Assembly (NCBI GenBank): GCA_009379825.1
Contig: WHTA01000030.1
Location: 1 to 59,263 of the forward strand
DNA: 59,263 bases
Direction: 5' to 3'
From: Streptosporangiales bacterium
GTDB taxonomy: Bacteria; Actinomycetota; Actinomycetes; Streptosporangiales; WHST01
A model generated the notes under the pieces. The model did no database searches, was not told where the DNA came from, and saw nothing but the letters and a program-made list of their open reading frames with translations. Below, piece by piece: positions 24,670-33,557 of the stretch. The translations under genes and the position numbers were made by a program. The stretch's first letter is position 1. The number at the start of each line of letters is the position of its first letter.

Positions 24670-26025
24670 CTACTTGCTCTCCTGGAACTTGGCGTAGTCC
24701 TCGTCGATGGTCTGCACGCACGACTTCGGCGTGGTCTGCGAACCGACCAGTTTCTGCAGCTCGGCGGCCATCGTGTCGTAGAAGTCCGGCGTCGTGTAGT
24801 CGAGGTACGGCACCAGGTTGTTCGACTCGTTGAGCGACTCCCACTCGCTGAAGATCTGTGCCAGCGCGGTGCCCGACTCCGGCTCCGCGGACTTCGGCGG
24901 CATGGCCGGCAGGCCGCCGGACTCCGTCACCACGTCGGCCGCGTGCGAGTTGGTGATGAAGTCCAGGTACGCGGCTGCCACGTCCTGGTTCTTCGACTTC
25001 CCCGTGATCGACCAGGACAGGCCCTGCCCACCGGTGGTGTACGGGTCGCCCCCGGCGGCGGCCGGCGGTGCCATGAAGCCGACGTTCTTTCCCATCGAGT
25101 CCATCAGGTCGCCGGCGAGCCAGGTGCCGGTGTTCAGGTAGACGCCCTTGCCCTTGCCGAAGTCGGCGGCGGCCTGGTCGTAGCCGTACCCGTTCGCGCC
25201 CTTGCTCAGGTAGCCCTTCTTCGCCCAGTCCTGCATGGTCGCGGCGGCCTTCTCGTTGGCCGGCGTGTCCCAGCTCTTGTCCCCGCGGCTGAAGACGGTG
25301 TCCACCACGTCCTGCTTGCTGCTGCTGCGGTTCTGCAGCATGCCGTAGGTGTGGATCGCCGGGTACTGGTCCTTGTTGCCGAAGACGATTGGCTGCTCGC
25401 CCTTGCTCTTGATGGTCTTCAGCTGGGCGGTGAAGTCGGCCCAGGTCTTCGGCTCCTCCAGGCCCAGCTGGTCGAGCTTCTTCTTGTTGTAGAAGAGGCC
25501 GACGATCTCGCCGGTCTGGCTGACGCCGTACAGGTTGCCCTTGCCGAAGTTCTTGCCGTCCTCGCTGAAGCTGTTCAGCTCGAGCAGCGTCTTGGAGTAC
25601 CTGTCGCGCCAGTCGTAGACGTCCGCGTAGCTGTCCAGCGGCGCCAGGTAGCCGGCCTCGACGAACGCGCCCATGTCGCCGTAGCCCTGGTTGGCCTGCA
25701 CGACGTCCGGCGGCTTCTTGCCGCTCAGCGCGAGCTTCAGGGTGTCCTTGAGGTTGCCGAACTCCTTGGAGACCCGCTTGATCTTGACGTTCGGGTACTT
25801 CTCCTGGAACTCCTCGTTCAGCTTCGTCATCGCCTTGTTCTGGCTGCCGCGGACCTCCTGGTCCCAGACCGTCAGCGTGACGTCGCCGGCCTTGGCGACG
25901 TCGGTCGAGATGGATGACTTCGGCTTGTCCTTGGGCTGTTCCGTATTCGACCCTGGCGCACAGGCGGACGCCAGCGCCATGGACGCTGCCGCGATGCCCG
26001 CGACGGCGAGAACGGTCCGCTTCAC
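24670..26025 (-). CDS. Extracellular sugar-binding lipoprotein, copy 2
   Basis: A 451-residue paralogue of the gene at 23028-24416, starting at GTG 26025 with AAGGAG upstream. Lipobox at Cys22 (MALASAC). It retains VTLTVWDQEVRGSQN, PPDVVQANQGYGDMG and GKGVYLNTGTWLAGD. It differs mainly in a more Lys/Asp-rich surface. A strong terminator directly downstream makes it a separate transcription unit. It may supply a second ligand specificity or extra receptor to the single permease pair. The permease sharing is inferred. Confidence 0.92.
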   Translation of the reverse strand: MKRTVLAVAGIAAASMALASACAPGSNTEQPKDKPKSSISTDVAKAGDVTLTVWDQEVRGSQNKAMTKLNEEFQEKYPNVKIKRVSKEFGNLKDTLKLALSGKKPPDVVQANQGYGDMGAFVEAGYLAPLDSYADVYDWRDRYSKTLLELNSFSEDGKNFGKGNLYGVSQTGEIVGLFYNKKKLDQLGLEEPKTWADFTAQLKTIKSKGEQPIVFGNKDQYPAIHTYGMLQNRSSSKQDVVDTVFSRGDKSWDTPANEKAAATMQDWAKKGYLSKGANGYGYDQAAADFGKGKGVYLNTGTWLAGDLMDSMGKNVGFMAPPAAAGGDPYTTGGQGLSWSITGKSKNQDVAAAYLDFITNSHAADVVTESGGLPAMPPKSAEPESGTALAQIFSEWESLNESNNLVPYLDYTTPDFYDTMAAELQKLVGSQTTPKSCVQTIDEDYAKFQESK

Positions 26026-26176
26026 GGTGCTGATGCTCCTTCGCTCGGTCGCGATTCCCCCGCCAGCGGCCCATGGTATGTGCCCGGTGACCTGGCCCGA
26101 CCACCCGACCGGCCGGTTGCAGTCATTACGTCATGACATGGCGGCCCTCCGTGGCCTCGCCAGCGGCGATGCGGGG

Positions 26177-27088
26177 TCAGCTACCGGCCCGCGGAAGCGC
26201 GGACAGCAGCGCGAGCAGGGCCCGGTCGGCGTTGACCGGCACCCCGTGCTCGTCGCCGAGGCGGACGACGATGCCGGTCAGCCCGTCGTACTCCAGCGGC
26301 CGCCCGGCCTGCCGGTCCTGCAGCATGGACGTGGTGGAGCCGCTGGTCAGGCCCTGCAGCCAGCGCAGTGTCTCGGCGGCGTGCTCAGGGGTCAGGTCGG
26401 CCCCGACCGCGCGGCCGACGGCGACCGTCTCGCACAGCACGGCGGTCGCGAGCTCCGCGACGGCCGGCTCGGTGAGCACCTCCACCCGGCGCCCGGTGAG
26501 CGCCGTGATGGGGTTCGCCGCGACGTTGGCGAGCAGCTTGCGCCAGGCGGCCGTGTGGAAGTCCGGCGCGAGCTCCGGCCGTAGCGACGTGTCGCGGCAC
26601 AGCGCGGCGACGGCCCGGCCGCCGGCGTCGTCCGGCAGCACGAGGTTGCGGCCGCGGCTGCGCCTGGCCCGCACCTCACCAGGGCCGGTGCGCTCGGCGT
26701 TGAGGTAGACCAGCGCGGGGACCACCGTGGCGGGCCCGACCAGGGGCGCCACCCGTTCCCGCTGGTCGACGCCGTTCTGCGCGACGATCACGTGGGTCTC
26801 CGGGCCGGTGGTGGCCCGCAGCCAGTCGGCCGCGGCCGACGTCTGGTGCATCTTCGTGGCCAGCACCACCCACGGCACCTGACCGGTGCTCGCGGGGTCG
26901 GTGACGCACTGGACGGGGAACCTGCGGGTGTCGTCCCTCTCGGTCACGGCCACGGTGTGGACGGCCTGCCGGCCGCAGGCGAGCACCGGATGGCCGGCCG
27001 CGGCGAGCTCGGCGGCCAGCACCGTTCCCACGGCGCCCAGCCCGATGACGGCGACCGGCTCCCGGCCGCCACCCGTCGTCGCGTCCAT
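26177..27088 (-). CDS. 2-dehydropantoate 2-reductase family protein (PanE/ApbA)
   Basis: A 303-residue NAD(P)-dependent reductase. Rossmann motif VAVIGLGAVGTVLAAELAAAG at the N-terminus, VVLATKMHQT next, and the catalytic-lysine region WRKLLANVAANPITALTGRR in the C-terminal helical domain. E. coli PanE reduces ketopantoate to pantoate for coenzyme A synthesis. Many actinobacterial paralogues act on other 2-keto acids, so the exact substrate is open. ATG at 27088 is used; a GTG at 27118 is also possible and neither has a strong ribosome site. It is divergent from the Tmk gene. Confidence 0.85.
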   Translation of the reverse strand: MDATTGGGREPVAVIGLGAVGTVLAAELAAAGHPVLACGRQAVHTVAVTERDDTRRFPVQCVTDPASTGQVPWVVLATKMHQTSAAADWLRATTGPETHVIVAQNGVDQRERVAPLVGPATVVPALVYLNAERTGPGEVRARRSRGRNLVLPDDAGGRAVAALCRDTSLRPELAPDFHTAAWRKLLANVAANPITALTGRRVEVLTEPAVAELATAVLCETVAVGRAVGADLTPEHAAETLRWLQGLTSGSTTSMLQDRQAGRPLEYDGLTGIVVRLGDEHGVPVNADRALLALLSALPRAGS

Positions 27089-27171
27089 GGCGGCAACCGT
27101 ACGACACGGTGAGGTCACCGCCGGCCGCCAGACGTAGTGGGCCCGTGGCCGGCGGTATATACGCTGACCGG

Positions 27172-29223
27172 ATGAGCGAGACAGCGGCCGGGCCGAGCGC
27201 GGGGGTCATCGCCGCGCACGACCTGCGTGGGCTGCTGCGCATCACGCCGTTCCGCCGGCTGTGGGTAGCGCTGGGGCTGTCCAGCCTCGGCGACTGGCTG
27301 GGGTTCCTCGCCGTCACCGCGCTCGCCGCCAGGTACGGCGGCGAGAACTACGCGCTCGCCAACTTCGCCGTGGGCGGCGTGCTGATCCTGCGCATGCTGC
27401 CCTCGCTGCTGCTCGGCCCGGTCGCAGGGGCGCTGGCGGACAGGTTCGACCGGCGGATCACCATGGTCGTCTCGGACGTGGTGCGGTTCGGCATGTACGC
27501 GTCGATCCCGCTGGTCAACACCTGGTGGTGGCTGTTCGTCGCGACCCTCGTCACCGAGTGCGCCTCGATCTTCTGGACGCCGGCGAAGGAGGCCACCGTC
27601 CCGAACATCGTGCCCCGCAGCCGGCTGGAGGCGGCGAACCAGCTCGGCCTGGTCACGACGTACGGCACCGCGCCGATCGCCGCCGGCATCTTCACCCTGC
27701 TGGCCACGGTGAGCAGCCTGCTCGGCCGCACCTGGGTGGAGTTCTTCAAGGACTACCCGCTGCACATGGCGATGTACGTGAACGCGGTGACGTTCCTGTT
27801 CGCCGCGTACACCGTGCTGCGGCTGAAGGGGATACCTGCGCCAGGCGGCGCGTCCGACGGCAGCATGAAGCCCGGAGTGTTCCGGCAGATCGCCGAGGGC
27901 TGGGCGTTCGTCGGGCGCACCCGGATGGTGCGCGGGCTGATCTTCGGCATGCTCGGCGCGTTCGCCGCCGGCGGCGCGGTGATCGCCGTGGGCCGGGTCT
28001 TCGTGGCGTCCATGTACGCCGGTGACGCAGGGTATGGCGTGCTGTTCGGGGCGGTGTTCGTCGGCATGGCGGTCGGCATGTTCACCGGGCCGCGGCTGCT
28101 GCGCGGGTTCAGCCGGCGGCGGCTGTTTGGGCTGTGCCTGGCCGGTGCCGGCGTCGGGCTGCTCGGCATCGGGCTGATCGAGAACCTGGTGCTCGTGCTG
28201 CTGCTCACCCTCGTCGTCGGCTCGTTCGCCGGGATGGCCTGGGTGATCGGCTATACCCTGATCGGCCTGGAGGTCGACGACGCCGTGCGCGGGCGTACGT
28301 TCGCGTTCCTGCAGATGATGGTCCGCATAGTGCTCATCGCCGTGCTCGCCGTCGCGCCGCTGATCGCCGGTGCGATCGGGACGCACGAGCTGCGTCCGTT
28401 CGACTTCCTGCTGCACTTCGACGGGTCACATGCGGTCATCCTGTTGGCTGCTGTGCTGATGCTGGTGATGGGGATCGTGTCGTTTCGACAGATGGATGAC
28501 CGGACCGGGGTGCCGGTGCTGCGTGAGCTCGCCGACGCGTTGCGCGGCAAGCTGACCGGGCCGCAGGGCGCGCCGCGTACCGGTGTGTTCGTCGCGTTCG
28601 AGGGCGGCGACGGCGCGGGGAAGTCGACCCAGGTGCAGCTGCTGACCCGGTGGCTGGAGGACCAGGGCCAGCAGGTCGTCGCCACCAGGGAGCCGGGCAA
28701 CACGCCGATCGGCGCGCAGCTGCGTGCGATGCTGCTCGACCCGGGTAACGGCGGCCTGGACGCACGCGCGGAGGCCATGCTCTACGCGGCCGACCGCGCG
28801 CAGCACGTAGCCGAGGTGATCCGGCCCGCGCTGGCGCGCGGCGCCGTCGTGGTGACGGACAGGTACGCGGACTCCTCCCGCGCCTACCAGGGCGCCGGCC
28901 GGGAGCTGGCGGAGGAGGACATCGGCCGCCTGTCCACCTGGGCGACCGGCGGCCTGGTGCCCGACCTCACCGTCGTGCTCGACCTGCCCCCGGACGTCGC
29001 GGCGTCCCGCCGTACGGCCGCCGCCGACCGCCTGGAGCAGGAGTCGCTCGACTTCCACGAGCGGGTGCGCCGCAGCTTCCTCGACCTCGCCGGCCGCGAT
29101 CCGGACAGGTACCTGGTGGTGGACGCCACCCACCCACCCGAGCAGGTCGCCGAGCAGATCCGCACCCGCCTGGGCCCGCTGCTGGCACGCGCCGGTACCG
29201 CACACTCCGTCCCCACCAGCTAG
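27172..29223 (+). CDS. tmk: MFS membrane domain fused to thymidylate kinase
   Basis: A 683-residue fusion. Residues about 20-435 are a 12-helix MFS-like domain (TPFRRLWVALGLSSLGDWLG, then ALADRFDRRITMVVSD, then RGRTFAFLQMMVRI). Residues about 465-675 are a complete dTMP kinase: P-loop EGGDGAGKST at about 477-485, TREPGNTPIG, the DRYADSSRAYQGAGRE substrate loop and LID residues AADRLEQE. It phosphorylates dTMP to dTDP. The same fusion is known from Streptomyces and relatives. Placing it upstream of holB is also the usual actinobacterial order. The transport role of the MFS half is not established. Confidence 0.93.
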   Translation: MSETAAGPSAGVIAAHDLRGLLRITPFRRLWVALGLSSLGDWLGFLAVTALAARYGGENYALANFAVGGVLILRMLPSLLLGPVAGALADRFDRRITMVVSDVVRFGMYASIPLVNTWWWLFVATLVTECASIFWTPAKEATVPNIVPRSRLEAANQLGLVTTYGTAPIAAGIFTLLATVSSLLGRTWVEFFKDYPLHMAMYVNAVTFLFAAYTVLRLKGIPAPGGASDGSMKPGVFRQIAEGWAFVGRTRMVRGLIFGMLGAFAAGGAVIAVGRVFVASMYAGDAGYGVLFGAVFVGMAVGMFTGPRLLRGFSRRRLFGLCLAGAGVGLLGIGLIENLVLVLLLTLVVGSFAGMAWVIGYTLIGLEVDDAVRGRTFAFLQMMVRIVLIAVLAVAPLIAGAIGTHELRPFDFLLHFDGSHAVILLAAVLMLVMGIVSFRQMDDRTGVPVLRELADALRGKLTGPQGAPRTGVFVAFEGGDGAGKSTQVQLLTRWLEDQGQQVVATREPGNTPIGAQLRAMLLDPGNGGLDARAEAMLYAADRAQHVAEVIRPALARGAVVVTDRYADSSRAYQGAGRELAEEDIGRLSTWATGGLVPDLTVVLDLPPDVAASRRTAAADRLEQESLDFHERVRRSFLDLAGRDPDRYLVVDATHPPEQVAEQIRTRLGPLLARAGTAHSVPTS

Positions 29224-29604
29224 CCGCGCACCCCGACCCGGTCGCGCACCCAGTCGCTCCGACCGCGGCGTTGAAAGAGCTCGGCGTGGGGGTCGGCGAG
29301 GTCGGCATCGCGACCAAGCGGGCGCCGCTCGGGCGTACGGCGGGCAGCATCGTGCGCACGGGAAGAACCGGCGCGAAGGACGCGTTCCAGGCGGCCGCGG
29401 AGGCGTTGGCCGTCGCCGCACGGGCACGCCGCCATGCTCCAGGTCGGTCTCTTCGGTAGCGGCGAGGACGCGGTGGAGTCGGCCGTGGACCGCGCCGGCC
29501 GGACGGCGCTCGCCATCGTCGCCGGCCGTGCGGGCCGCACCGCCGCCGGCGACTGAGGATGGACCATCGTCGGCGGTGACGGTGGTCGCAGCTACGCTGA
29601 TCGG
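29224..29604 (+). pseudogene. Spacer with a possible broken small gene
   Basis: This 381-base gap between tmk and holB holds coding-like sequence in two rightward frames. One, from about 29273, gives KELGVGVGEVGIATKRAPLG and TGAKDAFQAAAEALAVAA. The other, from about 29420 to TGA 29554-29556, gives LQVGLFGSGEDAVESAVDRA and GRTALAIVAGRAGR. Joined by one frameshift near 29420 they would make about 95 residues, but there is no clear start or ribosome site and no recognised family. It is probably a decayed gene or a fragment. I hold this weakly. Confidence 0.25.
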
Positions 29605-30792
29605 GTGCCTGCCACGGAGACCGCGCACCACGGGGTGTTCGACGACCTCGTCGGGCAAGAGCCCGCCGTCGAGGAGCTGCGCGCCGCGGTCGCCGCGGCC
29701 ACCGACGTGCTCGCCGGCGACGACAACCGGGGCATGACGCACGCGTGGCTGTTCACCGGACCGCCGGGGTCCGGCCGGTCGACGGCGGCACGGGCGTTCG
29801 CCGCCGCGCTGCAGTGCGACCGCGGCGGCTGCAGCAGCTGCGAAGCCTGCCGTACGGTTCATACCGGCACGCACGCCGACGTCGAGGTGGTACGGCCGGA
29901 GGGGCTCTCGTTCTCCGTGGCCGAGGCGCGTCAGCTCGTCCACCGTGCGGCCATGTCGCCGTCCGGCCGCCGGTGGCAGGTGGTGTTGTTCGAGGACGCC
30001 GACCGGATGACCGAGCAGGCCGCGAACGCGCTGCTCAAGGCGATCGAGGAGCCGGCGGCGCGTACCGTCTGGCTGCTGTGTACGCCCGCTCCCGACGACC
30101 TGGTCGTGACGATCAGGTCGCGGTGCCGGCTGGTCACCCTGCGAAGCCCGTCGGCCGCCGCGGTGGCCGAGGTGCTGGTCCGCCGCGACGGCGTCGACCG
30201 CGAGATGGCGGCGTTCGCCGCCCGCGTCGCGCAGGGCCACGTCGGCCGGGCCAGGCGGCTCGCGACCGACGAGCGGGCCAGGAACCGGCGTACCGACGTG
30301 CTGCGGCTGCCGCTTTCGCTGGACGAGGTCGCCAGCAGCCTGACGGCCGCCGCCAGCCTGGTCACCGCGGCGCAGGACGACGCCACCGTCACGGCGGAGG
30401 AGCTGGACGCGCCGGAGACGGCGGCGCTACGCAGGGCGCTCGGCGAGGGCACCGAGGGCCGCGCGATGCCCCGCGGCAGCAAGGGCGTGCTGAACGACCT
30501 GGAGCGGCAGCAGAAGTCCCGCGCGACCCGGGTGAAGCGCGACAGCCTCGACCGCGCGCTGCTCGACCTGGTGTCGTTCTACCGGGACGTGCTGATCCTG
30601 CAGCTGGGCGCGGACGTCGGGCTGAGCAACGAGGACATCCGCGACGCCGTACGCTCCGTCGCCGAGTCGTCCACCCAGGCGGCCACGCTGCGCCGGCTGG
30701 AAGCCATCATGCACTGCCGTGAACGCATCGACGGCAACGTCAACCCGCTGCTGGCGATCGAGTCGCTGACCATGGCACTGCGGACGGCCTAG
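29605..30792 (+). CDS. holB: DNA polymerase III, delta' subunit
   Basis: A 395-residue clamp-loader AAA+ subunit starting at GTG 29605. N-terminal DDLVGQEPAVEELRAAV, degenerate P-loop GPPGSGRST, a four-Cys zinc module (CDRGGCSSCEACRTV), Walker B-like VVLFEDADRMTEQAANALLK and SRC sensor (IRSRCRLVTL). The C-terminal helical domain is full-length. With the tau and delta subunits it opens and loads the beta sliding clamp. It follows tmk, as in other actinobacteria. Confidence 0.93.
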   Translation: MPATETAHHGVFDDLVGQEPAVEELRAAVAAATDVLAGDDNRGMTHAWLFTGPPGSGRSTAARAFAAALQCDRGGCSSCEACRTVHTGTHADVEVVRPEGLSFSVAEARQLVHRAAMSPSGRRWQVVLFEDADRMTEQAANALLKAIEEPAARTVWLLCTPAPDDLVVTIRSRCRLVTLRSPSAAAVAEVLVRRDGVDREMAAFAARVAQGHVGRARRLATDERARNRRTDVLRLPLSLDEVASSLTAAASLVTAAQDDATVTAEELDAPETAALRRALGEGTEGRAMPRGSKGVLNDLERQQKSRATRVKRDSLDRALLDLVSFYRDVLILQLGADVGLSNEDIRDAVRSVAESSTQAATLRRLEAIMHCRERIDGNVNPLLAIESLTMALRTA

Positions 30793-30799
30793 CCGCGGG

Positions 30800-32068
30800 T
30801 CAGCTGCCGAGCTGTTCGCCGAGCCAGGCGACGGTGGCGAGCAGCGTCTCGTCGGCACCGTGTGCCGCGACGAGCTGGACGCCGAGAGGGAGCCCGTCGA
30901 CGGTGCCCGCCGGCAGCGTCGCCTCCGGCATCCCGAGCAGGTGCCAGGGCCGGTTCATGATCGGGTCGCCGGTGCTGGCCAGCCCGGCCGGCGCCGGCCC
31001 GGGTGCGGCCGGCGCGAGCACGACCGTGTCGTGCACCAGCCGGCCGTCCAGCTCGTCCCGTGCGGCCGCCGCCACCTCGAGTGCGCCGCGGTAGTCGGCC
31101 TCCGGCATGGCGGCGCCGCGCTCGACGAGCTCGAGCAGGGCGTCGCTGAGCTGCGCACGGTGCTCGGCGACCTCCCCGGCCAGCGTCTGCGCCGCGTCGT
31201 ACGCCATCACCAGTTGCTGGGCGGTGACGCAGCGGCGTTCCAGCTCGTGCTCGTCCAGCGGCTCGACCGGCACGCCCTGCTCGGTCAGCACGTCCGCCAC
31301 CCGGCGCAGTGCGTCGCGCATCGCCGGGTGGACGTCGGCGAGCGCGGAGCCGTCGGTGAGCAGCACCCGCGCGGGCGGCCTGGCCTGCAGCGGGCCGACG
31401 CCGTCGACAAGCGCCCGGTACAGCAGGTGCAGGTCGGCGGCCGCGGGCGCGAAGAAGCCGAGCCGGTCCAGCTCAGGTGCCAGGTGCTGCACACCGGTCA
31501 AGGGGATCCGCCCGAACGTGGGGACGAACCCCGCGACGCCGCAGAACGACGCCGGCCGGATCACCGAGCCCGCGGTCTGGGTGCCGAACGCGCACGGCGC
31601 CATGCCGGCGGCCACCGCGGCCGCGGAGCCGCTGGACGAGCCGCCCGGCGTGTGGCCGTGGACGTGCGGGTTGTGCGTCTTGCCCGGCGAGAAGTACGCG
31701 AACTCGGTCGTGACGGTCTTGCCGAGCACCACCGCGCCCGCGTCGCGCAGCCGTTGCACGCACCACGCGTCGGCGGTGGCGACCCGGTCGGCGCGTACCG
31801 GGGTGCCGCACCTGGTCGGCAGCCCGGCGACGTCGATGATGTCCTTCACCGCGAGCGGCACCCCGTGCAGCGGGCCGGTCGGCGGCGCACCGTCGCAGGC
31901 GGCCGCCTGCTGCTTGGCTGGACCGTCGTCGAGGTACTCCCACGCGTGCACGTCGGGTTCGCGCTCGGCGATCCGGGCGAGGCAGTCGTCGAGGAGTTCG
32001 GTCGGGCGGAGCTCGCCGGCGTCGATCCGGCGCGCGATTTCGGTGAGGGTCAGCTCGTTCGACGCCAT
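30800..32068 (-). CDS. Amidase (amidase-signature family)
   Basis: A 422-residue hydrolase of the Ser-cisSer-Lys class. Lys in PLAVKDIIDVAG, the Gly/Ser-rich core GGSSSGSAAAVAAG with the cis-Ser, and the nucleophile in TQTAGSVIRPASFCG. ATG at 32068 gives MASNELTLTEIARRI, a normal start for the family. It is slightly shorter than GatA and lacks its partner genes, so it is a small-molecule amidase rather than the tRNA amidotransferase. It lies 55 bases downstream of the cupin gene in the same direction and may be the last gene of the operon led from 35343. Confidence 0.88.
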   Translation of the reverse strand: MASNELTLTEIARRIDAGELRPTELLDDCLARIAEREPDVHAWEYLDDGPAKQQAAACDGAPPTGPLHGVPLAVKDIIDVAGLPTRCGTPVRADRVATADAWCVQRLRDAGAVVLGKTVTTEFAYFSPGKTHNPHVHGHTPGGSSSGSAAAVAAGMAPCAFGTQTAGSVIRPASFCGVAGFVPTFGRIPLTGVQHLAPELDRLGFFAPAAADLHLLYRALVDGVGPLQARPPARVLLTDGSALADVHPAMRDALRRVADVLTEQGVPVEPLDEHELERRCVTAQQLVMAYDAAQTLAGEVAEHRAQLSDALLELVERGAAMPEADYRGALEVAAAARDELDGRLVHDTVVLAPAAPGPAPAGLASTGDPIMNRPWHLLGMPEATLPAGTVDGLPLGVQLVAAHGADETLLATVAWLGEQLGS

Positions 32069-32123
32069 ACGCACACCGTGCCACATCCCGTCCGTACCGT
32101 GACTGCGGTCTCCATGCTCGCGG

Positions 32124-32495
32124 TCAGGGTGCGTGCAGGATCGGGTGGTCGAGCTCCTCCCTGTTGGTCGCCAGGTCGGGGTCGGGGAAGAAGCAGACCA
32201 GGGTCAGCCCGGCCGGTCCCGGCAGCGTGGCGTGCGGCACGCCGGTCGCGACGACCACCAGGTCGCCGGCCGTGACGGGGGTGGTCACGCCGTCCTCCCA
32301 CGCGTGGCCGGCCCCCGCGGCGACCCAGATGACCTCCGCGCTGCGGGGATGGCGGTGCGGGGTGCGTACGGCACCGGGCGCTATCCGCACAATGCGGACG
32401 CTGCCGGCGTCGTCGGTACCGGCCGGCAGCGGGTCCGCGGACTTCCGCCCTGGCAGCTCGGCGAACCGCAGCGAATCACTGGAAACGACAGGCAA
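32124..32495 (-). CDS. Cupin-domain protein
   Basis: A 123-residue single cupin. TTG 32495 is chosen because TAGGAG, which includes the stop codon of the upstream gene, lies 5 bases before it. Cupin motif 1 is PHRHPRSAEVIWVAAG with His-x-His and Glu for metal, and motif 2 is GDLVVVATGVPHATLP. Small stand-alone cupins of this kind serve as isomerases, dioxygenases or sensors. The tight spacing to the Gfo/Idh gene indicates a shared pathway. Specific activity unknown. Confidence 0.8.
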   Translation of the reverse strand: MPVVSSDSLRFAELPGRKSADPLPAGTDDAGSVRIVRIAPGAVRTPHRHPRSAEVIWVAAGAGHAWEDGVTTPVTAGDLVVVATGVPHATLPGPAGLTLVCFFPDPDLATNREELDHPILHAP

Positions 32496-32503
32496 CGTGA
32501 CTC

Positions 32504-33550
32504 CTATGCCGACTCGATGACCTCCTGCAGCGTGACGGCGGTGCCACCGCGTTCTGACGACAGCAGCGCCGCGTGCACCACGGCCAGGGCACGGGTCGCC
32601 TCGGCGGCGCCGACCTCCACCTTCGCCTGCCCGCGGATCGCCAGCGCGAACTCGTCCAGCTGCTCCCTGAACATGTCCGTACGCGGCGGCGTGAGTGCGG
32701 TGCGCTCCGACTCGCCGTAGAACTGCGCCTCGAGCTGCGCCCAGTCGTCGGCCTGGTGCGACTCGTCCCACTTGGTGAAGTCGAGGTCGTAGTTGAGCGC
32801 GGCCTTCGTGCCGAGCACGCTCATCCGGTAGATGCCCGGCGACGCCCACCCGGTGCCCAGGTAGCCGAGCGCGCCGGACTCGAACTCGCAGATCGCCATC
32901 ACCGCGTCCGGCACCTCGGCCGCGGTGTAGAGCCTGCGCACCTGTGCGGTGACGCTCTTCACCGGGCCGAGCATCGCCTGCAGGGTGTCCGCGTGGTGCA
33001 CGCCGAGTTGGATGAACGCGCCGCCCGGGCTCTTCGCCGCGAAGTAGCGCCACGTCTTCGGCGTGAGCTCGAGCCCGCGTTCGTTGGAGAAGTTCGCCTC
33101 CGTCAGCGAGACGTCACCGAGCCGGCCGTCGGCTACCCAGCGGGCCATCTCGCGGTGGCCGGCGAGCCGGCGGGCGCTGTGCCCGACGGCGAACACCTTG
33201 CCGGTGGCTTCGACGGCCGCCGCGATCGCGTTCGCGTGCTCGAGGGTGTGCGCGATCGGCTTGTCCGTGTACACGGCCTTGCCCGCCTCCAGCGCCTGCA
33301 CGCACACGTCGCGGTGGGTGTCGTTCGGCGTGGTGATGATGACGCCCTCGATCTCGGGGTCGGCGAGCAGCTCCTCGTACGAAGCGGCGGAGCGTGGGAT
33401 GCCGAAGTCCTGTTGGAACGCCGCCCTACGCTCTTCGTCGCGGCTGAAGCAACTCGCCAGCTCGACGACGTCCCCGCGTTGCGCGCCGCGCGCCAGCACC
33501 CGCGCCCATCGCCCGAGCCCCACAGGGGCTAGCCGCACCCGGTTGTCCAT
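32504..33550 (-). CDS. Gfo/Idh/MocA-family NAD(P)-dependent oxidoreductase
   Basis: A 348-residue dehydrogenase from ATG 33550. N-terminal Rossmann region LAPVGLGRWARVLARGA, then IEGVIITTPNDTHRDVCVQA and the conserved EKP-type motif here as YTDKPIAHTLEHA (Asp in place of Glu). Central GHSARRLAGHREMARWV and the C-terminal beta-sheet domain with SPGGAFIQLGVHHADTL, where His residues near the substrate site are conserved. The family oxidises or reduces sugars, inositols and similar polyols. It sits between creatininase-family and cupin genes with 7- and 8-base gaps, in one operon. Confidence 0.9.
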   Translation of the reverse strand: MDNRVRLAPVGLGRWARVLARGAQRGDVVELASCFSRDEERRAAFQQDFGIPRSAASYEELLADPEIEGVIITTPNDTHRDVCVQALEAGKAVYTDKPIAHTLEHANAIAAAVEATGKVFAVGHSARRLAGHREMARWVADGRLGDVSLTEANFSNERGLELTPKTWRYFAAKSPGGAFIQLGVHHADTLQAMLGPVKSVTAQVRRLYTAAEVPDAVMAICEFESGALGYLGTGWASPGIYRMSVLGTKAALNYDLDFTKWDESHQADDWAQLEAQFYGESERTALTPPRTDMFREQLDEFALAIRGQAKVEVGAAEATRALAVVHAALLSSERGGTAVTLQEVIESA

Positions 33551-33557
33551 CGCTGCC

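Noticed and set aside
30800-32068. Glutamyl-tRNA amidotransferase subunit A
   Set aside because: Shorter than GatA, no gatB/gatC neighbours, and it sits among catabolic genes.
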